From NCBI RefSeq assembly GCF_001039475.1, contig NZ_LELK01000004.1, positions 648,981 to 712,980 of the forward strand: DNA of 64,000 nucleotides. Reading direction: 5' to 3'. Each line of letters starts with the position of its first letter. Within the stretch, counting starts at the first letter, position 1. Source of the stretch: Guptibacillus hwajinpoensis (GTDB lineage: Bacteria; Bacillota; Bacilli; Bacillales; Guptibacillaceae). Shown in pieces: positions 49,340-57,858 of this stretch. The position numbers were made by a program, and so were the translations under genes. The notes under the pieces are model-generated. The model ran no database searches and was not told the origin of the DNA. It saw only the letters and a list, made by a program, of their open reading frames with translations.

Positions 49340-51427
49340 ATGAGGAAACGTTATATTATTAGTAGTTTTATATTTATGTTGATGCTTTTTCAGCTACCGT
49401 CATTTGCTAATGCAGAGAAGTTTCTAGTTATTGATCCCGGACATGGAGGGAGCTTTACTGGTACATCAGGCTACTCTGGTGACAAGACAGGCTACTATGA
49501 GAAAGTAGGTACGCTCAAGATTGGGTTAAAGCTCAGGGAAGAATTGAAAGGAACAGATATTAAGGTTTTTATGACGCGAGATACCGATCGGGATTTCGCG
49601 AATGATTCGAAAGAGGATCTTATTGAAAGAACGAAAGTCGCGAATCAATATGCAAAAGGAAATAATGATAATTCGCTATTCATGTCGATCCATCATAATG
49701 CCTATCCGTTTAGTACGCTCGTGAGAGGTTATGAAACGTACTATTATAGTAAAGCGGCTGCATGGGACGAGGAATATCCACCAGATCCTATTCAAGTTGG
49801 CTATGAGTCAGAGAGTCGTCGTCTAGCTACTATTGTTCATCCTCACGTTCTGAAAGGAACGGGATTACAAGACAAAGATATACATAACGATCAAGCTTTT
49901 TATGTCATTCGTAATGCACAGATGCCTTCAGTACTTGTTGAATTAGGGTATATGTCCAATCCGAATGAAGAAAGCTTACTTAAATCAAGTCGTTTTCAAA
50001 ATGATGCAGCAGAGTCACTTGCGAAAGCGGCGATTGAATTCTTTAAAGTTTTTGAAGTGAAAGATGAAAAAGGCAAAGTCATTAAACAATTTAAGTCGCA
50101 AGATGAAGCGATTAACTATGCTAAGAAATTAGATAACGTGACAGTATTTGATAAAGATAAGCAGAAAACAATTTATGACTCTATTACGAAAAGGTACGAA
50201 GTATTTGTTAAAGGAACAGATACTGTTAAAGCATTCACTGAGCTTTCAGATGCTATTCAGTATGCTGACGACCGAACAAATGCAAAAGTAATAGATCAAG
50301 AAACAGGTACTGTGAAATGGTCAAACTATCTGTATCGCCCATACCAAATCCAGAATGACAACGGAGTCAGTCAGGGAAGCTACTATGAATTGTCCCAGGC
50401 TGTCGCGAGTGCGAAAGTAAAGGACAACATGAAAATCGTCAAACGTTCCTCAGGTGATATTTTATGGACGAACATCTCAGGTGTTGAGATCACGAAGTCA
50501 GTGGATGTTTCATCCCTTGCTGGAATTGATCGCTTTGAAACAGCTGTAAAGATATCGAAGGAACTTTATCCGGATGGTTTTAAGGCTAGTAAAGAAGAGA
50601 AGACGGTCATACTGACTGACGGGTTCGGGTATGCTGATGCGCTCTCAGTTGGACCTCTTGCTGCCCAATTAGGTAATGCGCCAATTCTTCTTACAAGAAC
50701 TTCAGCACTAGATTCATTTACTGAAGACGAAATCAAACGATTAGATGCAGATCAAGTTATTCTTATTGGTGGTCCAAATGCTATATCACCATCCGTTGAA
50801 ACGAAAGTAAAGAAGTTAGGTGTAGCGGTTGAGCGTATTGGTGGAGAGAATCGCTATGAAACGAACTTAATGATTAATAAAAAGTTAGACAATGATGTAG
50901 AAGGCGTTTTTGTGGCAAATGGGTACAGCTATGCAGATGCATTAGCAAGTGCTCCAATCGCATCATCAGCTAATTGGTCTATTCTATTGTCTGATAAAGA
51001 TGGATTATCTGAGCAAGCATTAGCATACCTGGACGGGAAGCAAACGAAGGTTCTTGGTGGGGAGGCTGTTATGTCTCCTACCATTGAACGCCAGCTTTCC
51101 GATTTGAACGGAGCGTCAAGTGTTGAACGTTTAGCTGGAGAAGACCGATATGAAACCCTTGCAGCTATTGTAAGTGAATTTAGTAATGAAATGAAGTCAG
51201 ATCAAGTCCTCCTATCGATAGGGAATGATTTCCCGGATGCGCTTGTATCGTCTTCCTTATCGGTTCAATCAGGTGCCCCGCTAATCCTTGTGAATCAAGA
51301 TCTAAAGGCATCTGTTCAAGATGCGCTTTGGCAATATGGGCTTGATAATCGTGTGACGTCGCTACTCATCATTGGAGGAAGAGTAGAGGATCGAGCGCAA
51401 GATCAAGTGCTGAATCGATTGTATTGA
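49340..51427 (+). CDS. N-acetylmuramoyl-L-alanine amidase (Amidase_3) with three CWB2 repeats
   Basis: This 695-residue protein has a signal peptide (ending SFANA), an Amidase_3 domain (about 26-235) with zinc ligands His35 (DPGHGG), Glu54 and His118 or His119 (SIHHNA) and catalytic Glu201 (VLVELGYMSNPNE). Residues about 243-390 hold three similar 40-50 residue repeats (FKSQDEAINYAKKLDNVTVF; FTELSDAIQYADDRTNAKVI; YYELSQAVASAKVKDNMKIV). Three CWB2 repeats follow (about 393-695). It cleaves the glycan-peptide link of peptidoglycan. B. subtilis LytC has the same modules in reverse order. GGGGAG precedes the ATG. Confidence 0.94.
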   Translation: MRKRYIISSFIFMLMLFQLPSFANAEKFLVIDPGHGGSFTGTSGYSGDKTGYYEKVGTLKIGLKLREELKGTDIKVFMTRDTDRDFANDSKEDLIERTKVANQYAKGNNDNSLFMSIHHNAYPFSTLVRGYETYYYSKAAAWDEEYPPDPIQVGYESESRRLATIVHPHVLKGTGLQDKDIHNDQAFYVIRNAQMPSVLVELGYMSNPNEESLLKSSRFQNDAAESLAKAAIEFFKVFEVKDEKGKVIKQFKSQDEAINYAKKLDNVTVFDKDKQKTIYDSITKRYEVFVKGTDTVKAFTELSDAIQYADDRTNAKVIDQETGTVKWSNYLYRPYQIQNDNGVSQGSYYELSQAVASAKVKDNMKIVKRSSGDILWTNISGVEITKSVDVSSLAGIDRFETAVKISKELYPDGFKASKEEKTVILTDGFGYADALSVGPLAAQLGNAPILLTRTSALDSFTEDEIKRLDADQVILIGGPNAISPSVETKVKKLGVAVERIGGENRYETNLMINKKLDNDVEGVFVANGYSYADALASAPIASSANWSILLSDKDGLSEQALAYLDGKQTKVLGGEAVMSPTIERQLSDLNGASSVERLAGEDRYETLAAIVSEFSNEMKSDQVLLSIGNDFPDALVSSSLSVQSGAPLILVNQDLKASVQDALWQYGLDNRVTSLLIIGGRVEDRAQDQVLNRLY

Positions 51428-51471
51428 TTCATTTCCTATGTAGATTAAAGTCAGATTGTATGGAGGGATCT

Positions 51472-52086
51472 ATGAAGAACACATTAGGAATAGTGATTGC
51501 TCTACTGCTTCTCATTACGGCTGGATGTGGCACGGCACCGTTAGAGAATCAAAGCGCAACATCCACAGAAGCAAATGGAGAGGCGAATGAAGTAGACGTT
51601 CAATTAACAACATATCGTCCTGAAACAGGGGATACTAAAGTATTCACATCGAATAATGAAACACTTTTTACAGAGGAGATTATAGACCAGGATGATCAAT
51701 ATGTTCAGCGGATCATCACGCTTGGTAGTATGAAGACAACGCAAATTTTAAAGTGGTCTGATGAAAATGTAACAGTCGTTTACGAAGATGAGAGTTCTGG
51801 TGGAGATATTGCAAGTATTCTAGATGAATTCGAAGCGATGGAAGAGGTTGATACCCTTGTTGAACAACCATCGGGTGGGTCAGATTTGGAGATATCCAAA
51901 GTAGACAGCCTTCAAGTTCCATTCGGAAGTTTTGAGAATGTCTTGAAGGTAAGAAAAGCAGCAGGAGAAGAAGGCATAATCATCACAACGTATTACGCAG
52001 AATCGGTCGGACTTATTAAGCAGATCCATGAAACAACAGGTGAAAATCCACAAAAAGAAATTGCAGAACTCTCTTCCATTAAGTAA
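51472..52086 (+). CDS. Lipoprotein of unknown function
   Basis: This 204-residue protein has a lipoprotein signal (MKNTLGIVIALLLLITAGC; lipobox ITAGC), an acidic linker and a beta-rich domain (TYRPETGDTKVFTSNNE to YYAESVGLIKQIHETTG). It would be anchored to the outer face of the membrane. I chose the ATG after TGGAGGGATC, 45 bp after the amidase gene, so the two are probably co-transcribed. I do not recognise the domain with certainty. Confidence 0.8.
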   Translation: MKNTLGIVIALLLLITAGCGTAPLENQSATSTEANGEANEVDVQLTTYRPETGDTKVFTSNNETLFTEEIIDQDDQYVQRIITLGSMKTTQILKWSDENVTVVYEDESSGGDIASILDEFEAMEEVDTLVEQPSGGSDLEISKVDSLQVPFGSFENVLKVRKAAGEEGIIITTYYAESVGLIKQIHETTGENPQKEIAELSSIK

Positions 52087-52094
52087 AACAAGAG

Positions 52095-52126
52095 AAGCAG
52101 CCTAAAGGGTTGCTTTTTCTTTTTTT
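52095..52126 (+). terminator. Terminator of the amidase-lipoprotein unit
   Basis: AAGCAGCC-TAAA-GGGTTGCTT followed by a long T-rich run. Confidence 0.8.
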
Positions 52127-52330
52127 CGCGAGTTAACAATCCAATCTGCAAAAGATGGTAATTCAGGTTTAATTATGTAAGAATGAGTTGATGATTGCTA
52201 CTATATGAAAACGTTAAGTTTTTGTAAATTACGGTTGAATAAGGAGGTGTATTGACGAAAAAATGTAGAGAAATGCCCGCTTATCAAGGGTTTTCGATAA
52301 GAATTGAGCTTATTTTGTTATAGTAGACGG

Positions 52331-52359
52331 TTGAAGTGGAATTATATAAACTATATAAA
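52331..52359 (+). promoter_or_regulatory. Putative promoter of the polysaccharide export operon
   Basis: TTGAAG, 17 bp and TATAAA, about 47 bp before the permease ATG. The rest of the 319-bp gap (52087-52405) holds the terminator above and a small CTTATC/GATAAG hairpin near 52280-52302. Confidence 0.55.
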
Positions 52360-52405
52360 GACGTTTGTAACTATAAATGCAGTTAGATTAGGAGTTAATT
52401 GACGA

Positions 52406-53185
52406 ATGTTTAAAAAATTAATCAATGATTGGCGAAACAACAAAGATTTGCTTTATCATCTAACAGTTTCTGAACTCAAATCGAATACAGCAAGAACGTA
52501 TCTCGGGACGTTATGGTGGATTGTCGATCCCATTTTATATATGGCGATTTATTACTTTCTCGTTGGCGTTATTCTTGGTAAAGGTGGCGACGATTACGCT
52601 GTCTATCTTTTCACCGGGTTAATCCCACTGAAATGGGCAACAGCGTGTATGGTTGATGCAACGACAGCAATTTCGTCTAAAGCGAGAATTCTTCAACAAG
52701 TATACGTGCCAAAGCTAACGTTTATTTTGGTTAGGCTTGGCGTGAATACATTTAAGTTTCTAGTAAGTTCGTTCATTATGGTTTTATTCCTCTACTTTAG
52801 TGGAGTGGACTTAACCGTCAATGCGCTGAATTTCTTTATATTAATCGGATTAAACCTTCTTTTATTGCTCCCAATCATGATTATCATGGCTCATATCGGA
52901 GTGTACATGAAAGATATTAAGAACATGATGCAATACATTTCACGAACATTGCTTTATTTATCTCCTGTTCTTTTCAGAATGGAGGATGTCCCTGATAGAC
53001 TGCGAGAACTGCTTTACTTAAATCCATTCACAAATTTCCTAGTCTCTTACAGAAATATCTTCTTATACAAAGGACAACCTCTTTGGGACAATCTCTTCAT
53101 TATTCTAGCTTTTTCATTAGTCCTGTTGTTCATCGGACTTCGCATTTTGAACAAATACGACAAACAATACGCTAAGGTGATTTAA
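52406..53185 (+). CDS. Polysaccharide ABC exporter, permease (TagG/Wzm-like)
   Basis: This 259-residue membrane protein has the ABC2 permease pattern: a cytoplasmic N-terminus (SELKSNTARTYLGTLWWIVDPILYM), about six membrane helices and the late motif PVLFRMEDVPDRLRELLYLNPFTNFLVSYRNI. It pairs with the ATPase gene that follows without a gap. Together they would export an undecaprenyl-linked wall polymer such as teichoic acid or a secondary wall polysaccharide. A TTG-rich or weak binding site (AGGAG) precedes the ATG. Confidence 0.92.
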   Translation: MFKKLINDWRNNKDLLYHLTVSELKSNTARTYLGTLWWIVDPILYMAIYYFLVGVILGKGGDDYAVYLFTGLIPLKWATACMVDATTAISSKARILQQVYVPKLTFILVRLGVNTFKFLVSSFIMVLFLYFSGVDLTVNALNFFILIGLNLLLLLPIMIIMAHIGVYMKDIKNMMQYISRTLLYLSPVLFRMEDVPDRLRELLYLNPFTNFLVSYRNIFLYKGQPLWDNLFIILAFSLVLLFIGLRILNKYDKQYAKVI

Positions 53186-53911
53186 TTGAAAAAGGACATC
53201 ATTGAACTTAATAACATATGGGTTTCCTATCCTGAACACTCGGATAATCCAATTAAACAATTAATTAGTAAAGACAAAAAGCAGTTCTGGGCATTAAAGG
53301 GACTTGATTTCACTGTTAAAAAAGGAGAAGTGCTCGGTATTATTGGTCGTAATGGATCTGGTAAGAGTACGCTTTTGAAACTGATGAGTGGCTTGATTGA
53401 ACCTGATAAGGGTGATTACCATGTAGAAGGAAAGCGTCCAATGTTGCTTTCACTTGGCGCGGGTTTTCAGCCGGAATTATCAGGAATTGAGAATATCTAT
53501 CTAAATGCTCTCCTTCTAGGAAATCGCAAAAAGAAAATCGATGACAATCTTGAATCGATCATTGAATTTTCTGAATTAGACGATTTTATTTATAAGCCTG
53601 TAAGAACCTACTCTTCAGGAATGAAGGCTAGACTTGCCTTCTCCACTGCGATCATGCTTGATCCTGAAATTTTATTAATAGATGAGGTTCTGGGCGTTGG
53701 TGATTCTGCTTTTCAAAAGAAATGTAAGGATGCGATTCTGGAGAAAATCCAACAAGAACGGACAGTTATACTTGTTACGCACTCCTCAGGGCTCGTGAAG
53801 CAAATTTGCGATCGGGTTGTTTGGATTCATCGCGGTGAACAGAAAGCTGTTGGTGAAACTAAGGAAATCGTTGATCAGTACGATGAATTCATGAAGGCAA
53901 AACGCAAATGA
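53186..53911 (+). CDS. Polysaccharide ABC exporter, ATPase (TagH/Wzt-like)
   Basis: This 241-residue protein has Walker A (GIIGRNGSGKST), signature (YSSGMKARLAFSTA) and Walker B (EILLIDEVLGVGD) motifs. The order and the FQPELSGIENIYLNALLLG Q-loop region are typical of Wzt/TagH exporters. It lacks the long C-terminal extension of TagH or carbohydrate-binding Wzt, so substrate choice would lie elsewhere. The start is TTG directly after the permease stop. Confidence 0.93.
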   Translation: MKKDIIELNNIWVSYPEHSDNPIKQLISKDKKQFWALKGLDFTVKKGEVLGIIGRNGSGKSTLLKLMSGLIEPDKGDYHVEGKRPMLLSLGAGFQPELSGIENIYLNALLLGNRKKKIDDNLESIIEFSELDDFIYKPVRTYSSGMKARLAFSTAIMLDPEILLIDEVLGVGDSAFQKKCKDAILEKIQQERTVILVTHSSGLVKQICDRVVWIHRGEQKAVGETKEIVDQYDEFMKAKRK

Positions 53912-55116
53912 AGCAGATTCTTATGGTTCTGTTTAAAGACATTGAATACGATGCGAGGGTACAGCGTGAAGCGATTGCCCTTGCAGACAGTGGATATGAG
54001 GTAACGATTTGCTGCTTGAATGAGCACGATACAGAGCCTCCTTTCTTGCATGAGTTGATTACGATACACAAGTTGTCGATCTCAACAAAGCAGGCAAAGA
54101 AAGGAATGGTGGCCGGACCATCAAGAAAGCCATCCTTCGTAACGAAAGTAGTGAGGAGTCCACTAATTAAACTCGCGAAAGATCAGTATGCCGGGTACGA
54201 ATTCTACACTAAAGTAAAGCAGGTAATGGGTGGTCATCAAATTGATGCTGTTCACTGTCATGATTTAAATACACTCCCTGCGGGGAAACGTTTGGCTGCC
54301 CACTTTGGGGGTAAGTTAGTGTATGACTCACATGAACTTTTTAATGAAATGACTGGAAGAAATAATGTGGATCGACGCTACGGTTACTTTATTGAAGGGA
54401 AGTTACTTAAAAAAGTCGATCGCCTCATTTCGGTTAACCCATTTTTGTTAGATAAATTTAAGAAGAGATACGGTGAATTACCACCTTCTATTTATTTGCA
54501 GAATATCCCACTGTTAAGAGACGAAAAGGATAGGAAAAACAATCAGTATTTCCACCATCTTTACGGATTAAGCACAGATAAAATTGTCCTTTTGTATCAG
54601 GGGGGCTTCTCAAGAAATAGAGGCATTGAGCTTTGTGTGAATGCAATGAAGCAATTGGATGAACAATATCATCTCGTTCTACTTGGTGATGGCGATATAA
54701 AAGGGGATCTTGAAAAGCTGGTTACAGAAAATCATCTTGATTCTCGCGTTCATTTTCATCCTAAAGTATCACCTGCAGAAATTCTTTCACTTACGAAAGA
54801 AGCGGATATCGGTCTCGTGATGTATGAAAATGTTAGTGAAAATAATTATTACTCGACACCGAACAAAATATTCGAATACATGCTTATGGGACTTCCGGTA
54901 GTATCTTCTAATCATCCAGGGAAAGCTTATTTACTAGAGGAATATGATTTTGGTTTAGCCGTTGATGAAACCGAAGATGCCATTGTTAGAGCAATCAAAG
55001 CGATTGGGCAAAGAAGAGACTATTATGTTCAAAAATGTCACGAAGCAAGTAAAGTGTTGAATTGGCCGAATGAATCACGCAAGCTCACTCATATGTACAA
55101 TGAGTTGCTTCCTTAG
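53908..55116 (+). CDS. Glycosyltransferase family 4 protein
   Basis: This 402-residue GT-B enzyme starts MKQILMVLFKDIEYDARVQREA, has the acceptor-domain segment DSHELFNEMTGRN and the donor domain ILLYQGGFSRNRGIEL (here IVLLYQGGFSRNRGIEL) and EADIGLVMYENVSENNYYSTPNKIFEYM, where the E-x7-E retaining motif is modified. It overlaps the ATPase gene by 4 bp (ATGA). It would add a sugar to the exported polymer; donor and acceptor are unknown. Confidence 0.9.
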   Translation: MKQILMVLFKDIEYDARVQREAIALADSGYEVTICCLNEHDTEPPFLHELITIHKLSISTKQAKKGMVAGPSRKPSFVTKVVRSPLIKLAKDQYAGYEFYTKVKQVMGGHQIDAVHCHDLNTLPAGKRLAAHFGGKLVYDSHELFNEMTGRNNVDRRYGYFIEGKLLKKVDRLISVNPFLLDKFKKRYGELPPSIYLQNIPLLRDEKDRKNNQYFHHLYGLSTDKIVLLYQGGFSRNRGIELCVNAMKQLDEQYHLVLLGDGDIKGDLEKLVTENHLDSRVHFHPKVSPAEILSLTKEADIGLVMYENVSENNYYSTPNKIFEYMLMGLPVVSSNHPGKAYLLEEYDFGLAVDETEDAIVRAIKAIGQRRDYYVQKCHEASKVLNWPNESRKLTHMYNELLP

Positions 55117-55168
55117 ATCATCACGAGCTAATTCAGAAGTTGAGTACTGTAAGTGAGGAGTTGTAAAG

Positions 55169-56452
55169 ATGAAACTTGTCGTAATGGGCTTAGGATACAT
55201 TGGCCTTCCTACCGCTGTGATGTTCGCAAAGCATGGTGTTAAGGTTCATGGTGTCGATATAAATGAACAAGTAGTTGAGACGTTACAGAATAAGGCGCTT
55301 CATATTGAAGAGCCTGGGCTAGGTGAGATGCTTGTTGAAGCAATTGATTCTGGTAACTTAACGTTTGGCACAACACCGGTACCTGCAGATGGCTTTATTA
55401 TTGCAGTTCCGACTCCAGTTAATCCTGACAAAAGTGCAAACTTGAACTACGTTAGGTCTGCAACAAAGATGATTAATCCATTTTTACAAAAGGACAATCT
55501 TGTTGTTCTTGAATCAACAAGCCCACCTGGAACAACATTGAAGGTTCTTGCGCCTATTCTTGAGGAAACAGGATTAAAGGTTGGTAAAGATCTTCATGTA
55601 GCTTACTCCCCTGAACGGGTCTTACCTGGTAAGCTGCTAGAGGAACTTGTGAATAACAACCGCATTGTAGGAGGAGTTAATGCTAAGTCGAGCATAATGA
55701 CGGAGCGAATTTACAAAATCTTTGTAAAAGGAATTATTCACCAAACTGATGCAACGACAGCAGAAATGGTAAAATTAATGGAGAACACCTATCGTGATGT
55801 GAACATTGCGCTCGCAAATGAGCTAGCACGAATTGCAGAAAATGTTGGTTGCGATATTTGGAAAGCTGTTGAATTAGCTAACTGTCACCCAAGAGTGAAT
55901 GTGCATTCGCCTGGTCCTGGTGTTGGTGGTCACTGCATCGCTGTTGACCCATGGTTTCTTGTTGAAGCTAGTCCAGAAGATGCGACGCTAATTAGAACAG
56001 CACGATCCATTAATGATGGTGTTCCAGAAATTGTTGCAACCCAAATCAAGGAGTGCATTGATGGTATAGATCAACCCAAAGTGGCGCTACTTGGACTAGC
56101 TTATAAAGGAAATATTGGCGATGCTCGTGAAAGTCCATCGATCACTATTTTGCAACACTTACAAGAGATGGGAATTAGCTGTTCTGTTCATGATCCATAT
56201 GTTCTAGATAAACGAATTACTAATCAATGTGAGACAGTCGAACAAACTGTACAAGATGCCGATTGTCTTGTGCTGCTGACAGATCACAATGAGTATAAAG
56301 AGCTTGATTTAAAAGCACTTACGCCTCTCATGCGTCATGCTTTACTCTATGATACAAAGAACATGATCGATAAAGAGAAAGCAGAACGTGCTGGATTTAA
56401 GTATGAAAAAGTGGGTAAATCCCAAATCAACACGAATTTATTACATTTATAA
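55169..56452 (+). CDS. wecC: UDP-N-acetyl-D-mannosamine dehydrogenase
   Basis: This 427-residue protein has the NAD site VVMGLGYIGLPTAVMFAKHG, ESTSPPGTT, AYSPERVLPG, the WecC-like NCHPRVNVHSPGPGVGGHC with the catalytic Cys, and LGLAYKGNIGDARESPS. It oxidises UDP-ManNAc to UDP-ManNAcA in two steps with NAD+. UDP-ManNAc would come from MnaA at 47803. Assignment to WecC rather than another nucleotide-sugar dehydrogenase rests on the HPRVN and GVGGHCIAVDPWF segments. Confidence 0.9.
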   Translation: MKLVVMGLGYIGLPTAVMFAKHGVKVHGVDINEQVVETLQNKALHIEEPGLGEMLVEAIDSGNLTFGTTPVPADGFIIAVPTPVNPDKSANLNYVRSATKMINPFLQKDNLVVLESTSPPGTTLKVLAPILEETGLKVGKDLHVAYSPERVLPGKLLEELVNNNRIVGGVNAKSSIMTERIYKIFVKGIIHQTDATTAEMVKLMENTYRDVNIALANELARIAENVGCDIWKAVELANCHPRVNVHSPGPGVGGHCIAVDPWFLVEASPEDATLIRTARSINDGVPEIVATQIKECIDGIDQPKVALLGLAYKGNIGDARESPSITILQHLQEMGISCSVHDPYVLDKRITNQCETVEQTVQDADCLVLLTDHNEYKELDLKALTPLMRHALLYDTKNMIDKEKAERAGFKYEKVGKSQINTNLLHL

Positions 56453-56464
56453 AGGATGAATGAG

Positions 56465-57835
56465 ATGAAGGAATCTTTGCTAAATAAGTTTGAAACAGGT
56501 AATGCACGTGTTGGGGTTATTGGACTAGGATATGTAGGACTTCCGCTTGCTGTGGAAATGGCTCAAAAAGGCTTTGAAGTATATGGAATCGATGTATCTA
56601 CAGAAAAAATGGACATTCTAAGTAAAGGGAAGAGTTATGTGATGGATATTTCCGATGAGCAAGTTGAAGCGATCATCGGTAAAAACTTCTTCCCTGGTGA
56701 TGACTTTTCTGTTCTTTCTAAGCTTGATGCTGTAAGCATTTGTGTTCCTACACCGCTTGCAAAGACGAAAGAACCAGATGTATCGTATATCAATGCTGTT
56801 GTAGAAAAGTTAGTTGAGTATATGACAGAAGGCACACTTGTTGTTCTTGAAAGTACAACGTACCCTGGAACAACAGATGAGTTAATTAAAGCTGTTATTG
56901 AAGAACAAACTTCTTTCCGTGCTGGAGAAGATTTCTTCCTCTGTTTCTCACCTGAACGTGTCGATCCAGGTAACCAGCAATTTAATACGAAGAACACACC
57001 AAAAGTACTTGGTGGCGCAACAAAGCCATGCCTTGAACTAGGTGTTGCTCTCTACAGTTCTTTCCTTGAAAACATCGTTCCTGTTAGCTCAACGAGCGTG
57101 GCAGAAATGGTGAAGTTGCTTGAAAACACGTTCCGTAGTGTTAACATCGGACTAGTTAACGAACTTACAATGATGTGTGATCGAATGGGGATTAATGCGT
57201 GGGAAGTAATTGATGCCGCAGCGACAAAACCATTCGGTTACATGCCATTCTATCCTGGACCAGGGATTGGCGGACACTGTATCCCGCTTGATCCAGCTTA
57301 TCTTTCTTGGAAAGCAAAAATGTTTAACTTCTACAACCGATTCATTGAGCTTGCAAGCGATGTGAATGGGAATATGCCAAGATATGCTCTTAACCAAGCA
57401 GCAGATATCTTAAACGATAATGAGAAGTCGATTAAAGGTTCTAAGATCTTTATCCTTGGTATGGCTTATAAGAAAAACATTGATGACCTTCGTGAATCTC
57501 CTGCACTTGAAATTTATCGCCTTCTTGAAGACAAGGGAGCTCATGTGTATTACCATGATCCGTTTGTATCTAGCTTCAAGAATGGAGATGAAGTGGTTTA
57601 TTCCGTTGAGCTGAACGACCAGAATCTAGATGACGCTGATTTGGTAGTGATTGCAACTGACCATACAACAGTGGATTACGATTATGTGATTAGTCGTTCT
57701 AAGCTTATCTATGATACGCGGAATGTGACGAAGAACTACAAAGATTCGAAAGGTAAAGTAACGCTTCTAGGCGGACAGCAGAACTTTGATTTACCTACGA
57801 ATGTTGAAGAAAATTCTAGCGTCAATCCAAAGTAA
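56465..57835 (+). CDS. UDP-N-acetylglucosamine 6-dehydrogenase-type enzyme (WbpA-like)
   Basis: This 456-residue protein has VGVIGLGYVGLPLAVEMAQKG, ESTTYPGTTDE, CFSPERVDPGN, MPFYPGPGIGGHCIPLDPAYLSWK (catalytic Cys) and LGMAYKKNIDDLRESPALE. These fit the WbpA/TviB branch that makes UDP-GlcNAcA. It follows wecC by 12 bp. I favour the ATG 5 bp after AAAGGATGA; an ATG three codons earlier touches that site. With wecC it suggests a polymer rich in amino-sugar uronic acids. Confidence 0.9.
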   Translation: MKESLLNKFETGNARVGVIGLGYVGLPLAVEMAQKGFEVYGIDVSTEKMDILSKGKSYVMDISDEQVEAIIGKNFFPGDDFSVLSKLDAVSICVPTPLAKTKEPDVSYINAVVEKLVEYMTEGTLVVLESTTYPGTTDELIKAVIEEQTSFRAGEDFFLCFSPERVDPGNQQFNTKNTPKVLGGATKPCLELGVALYSSFLENIVPVSSTSVAEMVKLLENTFRSVNIGLVNELTMMCDRMGINAWEVIDAAATKPFGYMPFYPGPGIGGHCIPLDPAYLSWKAKMFNFYNRFIELASDVNGNMPRYALNQAADILNDNEKSIKGSKIFILGMAYKKNIDDLRESPALEIYRLLEDKGAHVYYHDPFVSSFKNGDEVVYSVELNDQNLDDADLVVIATDHTTVDYDYVISRSKLIYDTRNVTKNYKDSKGKVTLLGGQQNFDLPTNVEENSSVNPK

Positions 57836-57858
57836 TTGAAGTAAAAGGAGAATTCTGA

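Noticed and set aside
52270-52310. Hairpin CTTATC/GATAAG as an operator of the export operon
   Set aside because: The stem is only 6 bp and no second copy was found.
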